Source of the DNA: Tolypothrix brevis GSE-NOS-MK-07-07A
GTDB taxonomy: Bacteria; Cyanobacteriota; Cyanobacteriia; Cyanobacteriales; Nostocaceae
DNA: 64,000 bases
Assembly (NCBI GenBank): GCA_019358985.1
Contig: JAHHIJ010000010.1
Coordinates: 62,001 to 126,000 of the forward strand
Direction: 5' to 3'
Below are positions 26,507-36,600 of this stretch, in pieces. A program made the translations under genes and the position numbers. How positions within the stretch are numbered: the stretch's first letter is position 1; each line of letters begins with the position of its first letter. The notes under the pieces were generated by a model that had not been told where the DNA came from, searched no databases, and saw only the letters and a list, made by a program, of their open reading frames with translations.

Positions 26507-27136
26507 TGAGGAATTGAGGGGAGGAGTTGGGTAGAATGGCGATGGCGAAAGTCTGCATCCGTACTTCTACCCAAAAAGCTGCGACTTCCAAGTTCAGAAC
26601 ACGAAGTTCCGAGTTCTAAGCACGAAGTTCCAAGTTCAGAACACAAAGTTCCGAGTTCAGAACACAAAGTTCCGAGTTCAGAACACAAAGTTCCGAGTTC
26701 AGAACACAAAGTTCCGAGTTCTACAGCAGATCGCATTATTATTAAATACATGTAAAGACGTTCCGGACGGAACGTCTCTAGAGAGTTTTGGGTTTTACTC
26801 AATAAACAGTTATAAACAACACCACACATATAGTAGAGACGTTCCGGTGGAACGTCTCTACTATATGGGCAACAAAACTGATGTAATATCAAAAACAAAA
26901 TTTCGTCTTCCAAGGTAAAAATAATCCTTGGTAGCATAACACACTACCCTAAGTAAGCCAGTGTGTTACGCTTTCTATAGAAATTGCACATTAATAAATT
27001 CAGAATTTTTAGCGATCGCCTTACCACTATAAATCTTGGGGGGAAACCAGGGCAAACACTAATAGATAAATTTTGTTTCAATAGTTATAGAGAAACGATT
27101 AGCGAAGTTGTCCTATTTTCAGGGAAAATAATTTTT
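26507..27136. other. Repeat-filled intergenic region before gor
   Basis: It contains the 21-bp tandem array at 26583-26721, a CAGCAGATCGC motif and a GTAAAGACG...CGTCTCTA palindrome at 26751-26780. A second palindrome with TTCCGGTGGAA centre lies at 26829-26865. No gene is called: the open minus frame across the array only reflects its 21-bp period. Confidence 0.55.
26583..26721. repeat. 21-bp tandem repeat array (about 6.5 units)
   Basis: The unit is AGTTCCGAGTTCAGAACACAA. The last four units are identical; the first two differ at a few bases. Because 21 is a multiple of three, the minus strand reads a heptad repeat ELGTLCS, but there is no surrounding gene. Confidence 0.85.
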
Positions 27137-28513
27137 ATGACGTATGATTACGACTTGTTTGTCATTGGTGCTGGTTCTGGTGGTTTAGCAGCTTCTAAGC
27201 GGGCAGCTAGCTACGGTGCAAAAGTGGCGATCGCAGAAAATGATTTAGTTGGTGGTACTTGTGTGATTCGCGGCTGTATTCCCAAAAAACTCATGGTTTA
27301 CGGCTCTCACTTTCCCGCATTATTTCATGATGCCGCAGGTTATGGCTGGAAAGTCGGTGAACCAGAGTTGGATTGGGAACATTTCATCACTTCTATAGAT
27401 AAAGAAGTCCGCAGACTATCCAAACTACATATCGGTTTTTTAGAAAAAGCCGGCGTCGATCTAATTCCCGCTCGTGCTACTTTAGTAGATCATCACACCG
27501 TAGAAGTTGATGGACGCACAGTTACCGCAGATAAAATTTTAATTGCTGTAGGTGGACGTCCGGTTAAACCAGATTTACCTGGTATGGAATATGGCATTAC
27601 CTCCAACGAAATCTTTCACCTGAAAGAACAACCGAAGCACATGGTTATTGTTGGAGCGGGTTACATCGGCACAGAATTTGCTTGCATCATGCGTGGGCTT
27701 GGTTCCGAAGTGACACAGATTACCAGAGGTAAGAAAATTTTGAAAGGCTTTGATGATGACATCCGCAGCCAAATTGAAGAGGGAATGACGAATCACGGCA
27801 TTCGCTTGATCAAGAATAATCTGATCGAAACAGTTGAGAAAGTACCCTCTGGCTTAAAGTTGACTTTATCTGAAGCAGATCAAGAACCGATAACTGCCGA
27901 CGTGTTTTTAGTTGCCACCGGTCGGATGCCGAATGTCGAGGGATTGGGTTTAGAAAACGCCGGAATCCAGCTTGTTGAAGGTAATATCGAAGGACCCGGA
28001 TACAGTAGTATGATGGCGATCGCTGTCAATGAATTTAGTCAAACTTCCCAAGAAAATATCTTTGCCGTCGGTGATGTCACTGACAGAATTAACTTAACTC
28101 CGGTAGCAGTTGGTGAAGGTCGCGCTTTTGCTGATAGCGAATTTGGCGGCATACGTCGTTTATTCAGCCACGAAACTGTTCCTACAGCCATATTTTCCAA
28201 CCCAGAAGCGGCTACAGTCGGTTTAACAGAAGCCGAAGCACAAGAAAAGTACGGAGATGCCGTCAAAGTATATCGTAGTCGCTTCCGCCCATTGTTTCAT
28301 AGTTTAACGGGCGCTCAAGAAAAAACCATGATGAAGTTGGTAGTCGATGGCAACACCGACAAAGTAGTAGGCGCTCACATGGTAGGAGAACACGCAGCTG
28401 AGATAATTCAAGGTGTAGCGATCGCTGTTAAAATGGGTGCAACCAAAAAAGACTTTGACGCCACCGTTGGTATCCATCCCTCATCCGCAGAAGAATTTGT
28501 CACCATGCGGTAA
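27137..28513 (+). CDS. gor: Glutathione reductase
   Basis: It reduces glutathione disulfide with NADPH in the cytosol and supports redox defence. The FAD motif GAGSGG (11-16), the redox-active pair Cys42/Cys47 in GGTCVIRGCIPKK, the second nucleotide fold GAGYIGTEFA and the C-terminal HPSSAEEFVT with the catalytic His are all present. Length (458 residues) equals that of the known Anabaena enzyme. I chose the ATG at 27137 because it gives the normal MTYDYDLFVIGAG start; an upstream in-frame codon at 26984 adds 51 unrelated residues. Confidence 0.96.
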   Translation: MTYDYDLFVIGAGSGGLAASKRAASYGAKVAIAENDLVGGTCVIRGCIPKKLMVYGSHFPALFHDAAGYGWKVGEPELDWEHFITSIDKEVRRLSKLHIGFLEKAGVDLIPARATLVDHHTVEVDGRTVTADKILIAVGGRPVKPDLPGMEYGITSNEIFHLKEQPKHMVIVGAGYIGTEFACIMRGLGSEVTQITRGKKILKGFDDDIRSQIEEGMTNHGIRLIKNNLIETVEKVPSGLKLTLSEADQEPITADVFLVATGRMPNVEGLGLENAGIQLVEGNIEGPGYSSMMAIAVNEFSQTSQENIFAVGDVTDRINLTPVAVGEGRAFADSEFGGIRRLFSHETVPTAIFSNPEAATVGLTEAEAQEKYGDAVKVYRSRFRPLFHSLTGAQEKTMMKLVVDGNTDKVVGAHMVGEHAAEIIQGVAIAVKMGATKKDFDATVGIHPSSAEEFVTMR

Positions 28514-28597
28514 TTAAAGTTACGAGGAGCAAAGTTGTAGAGACGTTCCGCCGGAACGTCTGTACTAAAGTTAGGAGCAGCGGAGTTAATTATCTCC

Positions 28598-29269
28598 TTG
28601 TCCCCCACACACCACACTTCCCCCTTGCAGTACATCTACCTTCACGGTTTCGCATCTAGTCCAAATTCTGCCAAAGCGCGGGATATAAGCTCGCGCTTTG
28701 CCCAAATTGACACTCCTTTAAAGATTCCCGATTTGAATTTGGGCGATTTTTCCCATCTTACAATCACCCGACAGCTAAAACAAGTTGCTGCTGAATTTCC
28801 CCTAAATGCTACACCAGTGACTTTAATCGGTTCGAGTTTGGGTGGTTTAACCGCAGCTCATTTAGGACAACAATATTCCCAAGTGCAGCGGATCATTTTG
28901 TTAGCGCCGGCTTTTGGATTTTTATCTCATTGGTTGCCAAAGTTGGGAGATGAAAAATTGCAGCGTTGGCAACAAGAAAAATATTTAGAAGTTTACCACT
29001 ATGGTGAAAAGCGATCGCTTCCCCTTCATTACAATTTCGTTACCGATGCTGCCCAATATCAAGAACAATACCTGCAACGTCCCATCCCTACCCTAATTTT
29101 GCATGGAAAAGAAGATGAAGTTATCCCCATTCAAGCAAGCCGCGATTTTGCATGTTTACGTCCTTGGGTAGAGTTAATTGAACTTGACAGCAATCACGCT
29201 TTAGGCAATGTCACATCAGAAATTTGGCAAGCAATTCGCTTATATCTGCCAGATGCCATTAAGCTGTAA
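28598..29269 (+). CDS. YqiA/YcfP-like alpha/beta-hydrolase (esterase)
   Basis: The 223-residue protein has a compact alpha/beta-hydrolase fold: YIYLHGFASSPNSAKA near the N-terminus, nucleophile elbow GSSLGG, LHGKEDEVIP (acid residue) and DSNHAL (His). This matches the UPF0227/YqiA group of small esterases. The start is uncertain, since no ATG is close. TTG at 28598 or TTG at 28625, just before QYIYLHG, are candidates. It lies 84 bp after gor on the same strand, with a GTAGAGACG palindrome (28537-28565) between them. The substrate is unknown. Confidence 0.85.
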   Translation: MSPTHHTSPLQYIYLHGFASSPNSAKARDISSRFAQIDTPLKIPDLNLGDFSHLTITRQLKQVAAEFPLNATPVTLIGSSLGGLTAAHLGQQYSQVQRIILLAPAFGFLSHWLPKLGDEKLQRWQQEKYLEVYHYGEKRSLPLHYNFVTDAAQYQEQYLQRPIPTLILHGKEDEVIPIQASRDFACLRPWVELIELDSNHALGNVTSEIWQAIRLYLPDAIKL

Positions 29270-29386
29270 AATATTAAGTTATTACCAATTTTCAAAGTCA
29301 AGAGTCCTAACTCCTGTAGAGACGCGAAATTACCCTGCGGGTTCTCCAAAGGAGTACGCGTCTCTACTCCTAACTCCTAACTAACT

Positions 29387-30529
29387 ATGCTGCCATTTAT
29401 CCGATCAGATTTAGCTAAATTTAGCGCTTATAAACCTCATCCCGGTAGTAGTACAGCAGAACCAGTTGCATCGCAATTGGATCGGCTAGATACGAATGAA
29501 AGCCCTTATGATTTGTCACCTGAGTTAAAAGAAAAGCTTGCTTGGGAGTATCAGCAAAGAATTGAAACGAACCGTTATCCTGATGGCGGACATGAGACAC
29601 TTAAGAATGCGATCGCTCTTTATGTCAATGAATCAGCTAATGTCGCACCATCTTTTTTCACTGCTGCGAATATTTCCGTTGGCAATGGTTCAGATGAACT
29701 AATTCGCTCAATTTTAATTGCCAGTTGTGTCGGGGGAGAAGGTTCGGTTTTAGTTGCTACTCCCACTTTCTCGATGTACGGGATTTTGGCGCAAACTTTG
29801 GGCATTCCCGTTGTGACGGTGGGTAGAAATGAAGCGAATTTTGAAATTGATTTACAAGCGGCTGATAAAGCCATAGAACAAACCCAAAATCCGCCGATTC
29901 GGGTGATTTTTGTAGTTCATCCTAATTCTCCCACAGCCAATGCTTTAACTGCGGCAGAATTAGCATGGTTAAGAAGTTTGAGCGATGGCATTTTGGTCGT
30001 AATTGATGAGGCTTACTTTGAATTTAGCCAGACTACCTTAGCTAGCGAATTACCACAACGTCCTAACTGGATGATAATGCGGACATTTTCTAAAGCCTTC
30101 CGCTTGGCTGCTCATCGGGTTGGCTATTGCCTCGCTCATCCGGAGTTAATCACTATTCTAGAAAAAGTCCGCTTACCTTACAATCTTCCCAGCGTTTCTA
30201 TGGCTGCGGCGTTAATTGCTCTGCAAAATCGGCAATTGTTATTGAAGTCAATTCCCGAAACGCTGGTTGAACGAGCTAAACTTATCGAAGCTTTATCTCA
30301 ATACCCTACATTACAAGTTGCCGAAAGCGCTGCTAACTTTATTTACCTGCGACTAAAACCAAATACCTTGAACCAACAAGACGATTATTTAATAAATCTT
30401 ATTCAAAAACTGAAAACTGCCGGCACTCTTGTGCGACATATCAGTGGAGGATTGCGAATTACAGTAGGAACCCCAGAGGAAAACCTCCGCACGCTGAGTC
30501 GGCTACAAACGGCTTTAACAAATCTTTAA
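29387..30529 (+). CDS. hisC: Histidinol-phosphate aminotransferase
   Basis: This PLP enzyme converts imidazole-acetol phosphate to histidinol phosphate in histidine synthesis. The fold type I features are clear: [13 protein letters not shown] at the N-terminus, [27 protein letters not shown] and the PLP-lysine motif [17 protein letters not shown]. Length (380 residues) is normal. It is preceded by a repeat with GTAGAGACGCG arms at about 29315-29366 and is not in a his operon. Confidence 0.95.
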   Translation: MLPFIRSDLAKFSAYKPHPGSSTAEPVASQLDRLDTNESPYDLSPELKEKLAWEYQQRIETNRYPDGGHETLKNAIALYVNESANVAPSFFTAANISVGNGSDELIRSILIASCVGGEGSVLVATPTFSMYGILAQTLGIPVVTVGRNEANFEIDLQAADKAIEQTQNPPIRVIFVVHPNSPTANALTAAELAWLRSLSDGILVVIDEAYFEFSQTTLASELPQRPNWMIMRTFSKAFRLAAHRVGYCLAHPELITILEKVRLPYNLPSVSMAAALIALQNRQLLLKSIPETLVERAKLIEALSQYPTLQVAESAANFIYLRLKPNTLNQQDDYLINLIQKLKTAGTLVRHISGGLRITVGTPEENLRTLSRLQTALTNL

Positions 30530-30612
30530 TATTAACAACCTGCTTTTAATTCGGGAAAAAGCAAGAAAAATTTTTAATTCGGGAAAAGGAAAGCGCAGTT
30601 TATGTTGGCTAG

Positions 30613-31164
30613 TTAATTAAATCGTGTATACTGACCGCTGCCCAAACGACGTACTATTCCCACTGTCTGTGGCAGCACACCTACCAAAAGAGCAAAAGCT
30701 ATATCAGGCAACTTATCCACCGTTTCTGGTGCAAAGTATTGCTCAAATTGATCGAGAATCTTTTGAACTCGCTGAATAGCCACTGGGTTTTCTGTAATTT
30801 GCTTGATTAACCGAATCCACTGCCGTCTAATCAAGTAAGCTTTTTGGCGCTCGTCATTGGACTCGGGAGTCAAGAGCTGCAAATTACCTATCGGCAACAA
30901 ATTTTGGCAATCGCGATCATAATCACCTCCCACTGCTGCCCCAGGTCCGGCAAATTCTGCATGGTAGCGTTTGAATAGTATTAACCCATTTCGCCGACGA
31001 CTGTTAACGATAAAGACCTTTCCGCTATGAAGCTGTGTGAGGATATCCGAGCCTGGAGATTGCTCAGTTCCATTAGGCATGACAATACAGTCAAGGAAAC
31101 TAGTTTCAGGGTAATAAGTTGATACCATAGTAGTTTGATAGCGTTGGCGGTTTTCGCTATCCAT
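30613..31164 (-). CDS. Conserved cyanobacterial hypothetical protein
   Basis: The protein of about 183 residues starts at MDSENRQRYQTTMVSTYY. A further upstream ATG at 31212 would add 16 residues. A middle part with basic stretches (NSRRRNGLILFKRYHAEF) is followed by an Arg-rich helix (AYLIRRQWIRLIKQI) and a hydrophobic C-terminus (DIAFALLVGVLPQTVGIV). I do not recognise a named domain. It converges with hisC. Confidence 0.65.
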   Translation of the reverse strand: MDSENRQRYQTTMVSTYYPETSFLDCIVMPNGTEQSPGSDILTQLHSGKVFIVNSRRRNGLILFKRYHAEFAGPGAAVGGDYDRDCQNLLPIGNLQLLTPESNDERQKAYLIRRQWIRLIKQITENPVAIQRVQKILDQFEQYFAPETVDKLPDIAFALLVGVLPQTVGIVRRLGSGQYTRFN

Positions 31165-32292
31165 GTTTTCTAAATATTTGAAAGAATTTTGTAGTAGTCT
31201 GCACTTCAACACTTAACTTGTTTTAAATCAAAATGATTGGTTCTATCTTAATTATCGAGAGTTTTTGCTTTATTTAACTAGGAAAAAATTAAATGAACTT
31301 TTTTCAGCAATTAATTAATCATATTTTATGAGATTTAAGTGGCTTTGTCTTGAATTAAACGAGTTATTTTTTTAAAGCTTTTATAAAGATAAATATCTAA
31401 AATACAAAGTTATTATGAGGAATTGAAACTTTCTTCTCGTATTTTTACTGACATGACAATTACAATCATTTTATTTCATCTAAATAAAAATTATTTTTAA
31501 TATTTGCATATCCCAAACTAACCTATCATATAAATAAGGTAAAAATTACATTATTATTTAATTTTTATTAATTACTATATTTCTGAAAAAACTAGAAGAA
31601 TGATGCATAAAAATAAAGCGTTTTCTCCGTGTGATGAAACGACTTAGATACACGAGCGATCGCATAGCGATTATAAACGCCACATCTCATAAATCGACTT
31701 TCTTGATTCACCCCATCGCACCCGTCAATGAGGACTTAGAATGCTCGTGGTATTAATGTGACGTTGCTACAATACGTATAATTACATATGCAGCTATTAG
31801 CATTTATTTCTTCTTCCTTGGCGCTAGCCTCTCCATGAGGGAGGAGGGGAGACGCGGAGCGAAGGCATTATGCTAAATAAAAATTATTCCTTTTAATGGT
31901 CAAAAAGTACATATGTGAATGAGAAAATCTTTGATAAATTAATATTTTGTAAATTTAATTAATAACTATCTATTTATGCCTAAAGAAACGATAAAGATAT
32001 AATTTTTGTAAAAATTAAGCATTCAGCAAATAACCCTTTTTATTGTGTGAATCCTTAATCAAGCTACTACTGTACTAGTAGCCTGTCAATTATATTTTGA
32101 TGGTTGTGTACAAATCCACAACCCGCTCACAGACGTAGCACTGCTACATCTCTACAACCATCATTTTTATCTTGACATACTAGGTCAGGACTTACGCAAG
32201 ATGTGACCGAAAACCTTATTCTTCCATAGCGGTAATTCATGAATTACCGCAAATGCGCGTTATGTTTTGCGTAAGTCCTGTAGGTGAAAAAT
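31165..32292. other. Long AT-rich intergenic region
   Basis: More than 1.1 kb without a convincing gene on either strand. The left part (31210-31620) is very AT-rich. A short GC-rich stretch with GCGATCGC lies around 31640-31760, and a repeat of the type GGCGCTAGCCTCTCC...GGGGAGACGCGG lies at 31818-31866. A weak CAGACGTAGC palindrome lies near 32130. MITE copy D closes the region at 32187-32279. It may hold an untranslated RNA, but I see no definite structure. Confidence 0.45.
32187..32279. mobile_element. 93-bp MITE, copy D
   Basis: AGGACTTACGCAA (32187) and TTGCGTAAGTCCT (to 32279) are the ends. The centre has its own palindrome GGTAATTCATGAATTACC. It differs in the interior from copies C and E but keeps the 93-bp length. 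Confidence 0.75.
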
Positions 32293-32937
32293 TCAGATAG
32301 TTGAGGAATCTCGTAAGTACTTGTGCAAGAATATCTGTCGGGAGCGTCCCAGAAAAAATGTATTCCAATAAGATTCGACTTGATGCACCTGATATCCTGC
32401 CTTAAAATAAAGCTGTCGTGCCTGATGGTTATTTTCCAAAACGTGGAGGTATAAGTCTCTAAAACCCCACAAAAGGGCAACTTTTTCACAAGCTTTAAGC
32501 AACTCCGACGCAGCACCCATCCTCCGATATTTTGGGTGAATAGCTAAATTAGACAAATAAGGAAAACTCTTGCCAACAGCCGTCCAAGAATCACCAAAAC
32601 GCATACCCAGTTCTATAGTTCCAACTAAATTATCAGTTGTAGCAGTAGTATCAACGGCAACTAAACAAACGTGATGGGGTGCGCTTGATGCTAGACGATG
32701 CCTTAAATCTTCGTAAATACCCAAGCGTAGTAACGGGAAAGCCCATCCCCAGATACCATTTGGGGAGTGAAAGCTTTCGGTAATGATTTCGGTAATATTA
32801 GTCAAATCAGCAGGGATAGCCGCACGAATTTGGAATTGGTTAAAAGCTTGATTTGCGGCGGTATTTATCGGTACTTGGTCGGATGGGTGAAAAAACCAGG
32901 GTTTCGTCAAAGCTAATTTAGGATTGATTTTATTCAA
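32293..32937 (-). CDS. GNAT-family N-acetyltransferase
   Basis: The 214-residue protein contains a complete GNAT fold from about residue 35 (QIRAAIPADLTNITEII). The acetyl-CoA motif A is LSNLAIHPKYRRMGAASELL at about 130-150, followed by LHVLENNHQARQLYFKAGYQ. The acceptor substrate cannot be told. The 30-residue N-terminal extension is unusual and the start may be further in. MITE copy D lies directly beyond its stop codon. Confidence 0.88.
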   Translation of the reverse strand: MNKINPKLALTKPWFFHPSDQVPINTAANQAFNQFQIRAAIPADLTNITEIITESFHSPNGIWGWAFPLLRLGIYEDLRHRLASSAPHHVCLVAVDTTATTDNLVGTIELGMRFGDSWTAVGKSFPYLSNLAIHPKYRRMGAASELLKACEKVALLWGFRDLYLHVLENNHQARQLYFKAGYQVHQVESYWNTFFLGRSRQIFLHKYLRDSSTI

Positions 32938-33687
32938 GGAAAATTTTATATAATATCCCCAAATCCATTTTCTTTCAAGCGATCGCTCTCCTTGTGTACT
33001 TGTACAAAACTTGACACCAATTTCAGGCTTGTGGAATGCAACGAGATTATTTTTGATAATAATATAACTTAATCAACCTAAATCTGCATATTTTTCGATA
33101 AACGAAAAACCTTGACCAGACGCGACACCCTTGGGTCTTTACATCCCCAAAATCACCACGAAAAATCAGACGAGGGAACCCTATTGCCACAAGCCCTAGA
33201 GACTACCAAGTGCTACGTCTCTACAATGGTATTACTTGTATATAAGACTTACGCCGGCAATCGCCAAATAACTCAGTTTTTGCCAAGTTTATGCCATGCG
33301 ATCGCGTTCGTGTAGCCAGGAAGCGAGATTTTCTTCTCTCTTTCCCCCGCAAACAGATACTTGTCTAATATTATACTGTAAATTGAAATCTTATTCTTAT
33401 AATATTGCTCATACCATCACTGCTATAAATAAAATTTACCTGGAAATGTTAGTGGAACTGTTCCGGGGGGAAAACTTAATATGCAGCTCCAGATGGATTT
33501 TTAAGCCAGATTGGATATCTGTATATATTATTAATCGGTTCTCGCTATGAAGGTGAAGGGATTAGCAAGCAAATATGTATTCTGTAAGAGTAACCAGCAC
33601 CAAATTAATTGGGGTGCATCAAAGCAAATGGCGATCACAGATCAGATTATTCTTTAATCGACTGCCGTTGCAGCAGGAAAGCGGTGC
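32938..33687. other. Intergenic region upstream of cyaC
   Basis: No convincing gene is seen; short plus frames at 33112-33315 and 33296-33550 lack features. A degenerate CTACGTCTCTAC half-palindrome lies near 33213. The long leader before cyaC may hold its promoter and regulatory sites, but none is clear enough to call. Confidence 0.4.
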
Positions 33688-36600
33688 ATGAAATCCCAAT
33701 CAGACAGTAAGCCGAAAATTTTGGTTGTCGATGACGAACCAGACAACCTTGACTTGCTTTACCGCACCTTCTATCGCGACTATCAGGTGCTTAAGGCATC
33801 CTCTGGTCCAGCGGCATTAGAACTGCTTCAGCAAGAAGGAGAAGTCTCCGTGATCATCTCCGATCAGCGGATGCCAATGATGAGCGGTACGGAATTTTTG
33901 AGCCTAACCGCGACTCAGTATCCAGATATCATCCGGATTATATTAACTGGCTACACCGATGTCGAAGACTTGGTGGAAGCGATTAATGCTGGTAAAGTAT
34001 TCAAATATGTTACCAAACCGTGGGAAGCAGAGGAACTTAAAGCAGTGGTACGCCAAGCTTTGGATACCCATAACGTCCTCAAAACCCGTACCCGCGAACT
34101 TACCCGCACCCTGCGTCAAGAATCGCTACTCAACACGGTAACAAACACGATTCGCAGCGCATTAGACTATCGGCAAATTCTGCAAACAATTGTGGATACC
34201 GTGGGTCATATGCTGGAAGTGGATGTTTGCTTGTTGCGTCCTTTCCAAGATGGGCAGTTGGTGGATGAAAATTTTATTTACCAAAGGGGGATTTCCGAGG
34301 ACTCCTTGGAGAGGGGGGGAACAGGGGACAAGGGGACAAGAGGACAAAAAGAGCAATTCTTTTCCTTTTCTCCCCCCCTCTCCCCCTCCTCCACTCTCCC
34401 CCTCCCCATCCCCCACTCCCCCACTTCCCATCCCGCTCTACTAGCGCAGACAGTATGGGAAATCCAGGAAGTGCAGGTGATTCATGATGTAGCAAAAGAT
34501 GAGCGGATTCAGGGCGATACTGCCGAACTATTAAGCCGTACTGCTGCTTTTGCTACAGCTAATATTTGCTCTAGCTTGGTAGTTCCACTGCTTTGCCGAC
34601 AAGAACTTATGGCGGTGCTGGCTCTGCACCAGTGCAAGCAGCCCCGCGTGTGGTCTGAAGACGAGGTGCAGTTAGTGGTGATGGTGGCGGATCAGGCAGC
34701 TTTAGCTTTATCTCAAGCTTATGCTTACGAGCAAGTACGTGCTTTGGCGAAACGGGAATCGCTAATTAATACAATTACGAGCGCGATTCGCTCTAGCTTA
34801 GATCCTGAAGATATTTTTGCAGCGATCACCCAACAATTAGGACAAGCTTTGCAAGTTGATGGTTGTGTTTTGTCTTTGTGGACAGAGGAAGATGAGTATG
34901 TTCAGTGTGCGGGCTTGTATGAAAGTTCTTACAGTTGCGAGGATTCTTTCAAACTAGATCATGCGTGGGAAACAGGTAGTAAGAATTACGTATCAAATCA
35001 GGAATTACCTCAGTCTCAGTCACCGATTCGGGAAAATCCAATTCTGCAAGAAATGTTGCGGACACAAGAGCCTGTGGTAATTATAGATATGAGTCAGTGT
35101 CCGCCAGAAATCAAAGGGTCTGATTTGCCTTTGAGAGGAAAAGCCCGATCGCTCATGGTGGTTCCTTTACTAGCTGATGGCAAAAGCATCGGTAGTATTA
35201 CTTTGCGTCAAGATAGTAGATCGCGCAAGTGGCTAACTACAGAAATTGAGTTAGCAAAAGCAGTTGCAGCTCAAGCAGCGATCGCTGTACAACAGTCACA
35301 TTTATACCAAAAAACTCGCGAACAAGCTGAACGCTTGCTGGAATTAGATAAACAAAAAACCGAATTTTTCCAAAATATTTCTCACGAGTTCCGCACTCCT
35401 ATAACCTTAATTCAGGGACCCTTAGAATCGGCGGTAGCGACAAAACAAGGGTTATCATACGCCCAAAGTGCGATCGCCTTACGCAACTCAAGACGCTTGC
35501 TAAGATTGGTAAATCAGTTACTCGATTTGCAACGCCTTGATGCTAAAAGGATGCAGCCTAGTTTCCGTCCCTGCGATTTAGTTGAATTTGTCAACCAAAT
35601 TATCGAATCGTTTCGTCCCTATTGCGAGAAAAAGGGACTTAATTTGATAACCGAACTAGAAGCATCTCCTATAGTGTATCTAGATATGGAAAAATTCGAC
35701 AAAGTAATTTATAATCTTCTGTCGAATGCCATGAAATTTACAGAGGTAGGTAGTATTACTGTGAGATTGCAATCTCAAGGCGATCGCTGTAGATTGCAAG
35801 TACAAGATACGGGAATTGGTATTGTAACTGAACAAATTCCCTACTTATTTGAACGCTTTCGCCAAGCTGAAGGCTCAGAAAATCGCTCTTATGAAGGTAG
35901 CGGCTTAGGTTTGGCTTTAGTTAAAGAACTTGTGGAAATGCACGGCGGCAAAGTCACCGTGGAATCAGTTTACGGCAAAGGTACTATCTTTAGCTTATGG
36001 CTAGTTAGCGGATGCGCTCATCTACCGTCTGAACAGTTGCTAGAAGCGCCTTGTGAATTGAACACCAGCCGCGCTAACGTTGAATTAGCTGATTTAGAAT
36101 TACAATCAATAGACGAATTTGAAAATATTAAAAAAGATTTATTAAATAGTGTTAATACTCAAGAAAATGAACCAAAGACTGGCGAATCAATTTTGGTGGT
36201 AGACGATAACCCAGATTTGCGGACTTACGTATCAGAAATTCTCCGCGCTAGTGGCTATGGAGTGCATACAGCGCGTAACGGTTCCGAAGGGTTCTTGATG
36301 GCTAAGGAAATAATACCACGCCTGATTGTCAGCGATTTGATGATGCCTTTGGTGTCAGGAATGGAGATGATTCGGATGATCCGCAACGAGGAAAAGTTGA
36401 AAGGGATTCCCATTATACTGTTAACGGCGAAAGTTGATGAAGAAACCCGCATCGAAGGTACAGAAAAAGGTGCAGATGCTTATTTAGCTAAACCATTTAA
36501 CGATCGCGAACTTCTGGCTGAGGTGCGAAATCTTTTAGCCTTGAAAGAAAATGAACGCCGAGTTTTGGAGTTAAATACTTACCTGACAGAATCGGTGCTT

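Noticed and set aside
26583-26937. Gene on the minus strand with ELGTLCS heptads
   Set aside because: The open frame only reflects a 21-bp tandem repeat; there is no start signal, domain or conservation pattern.
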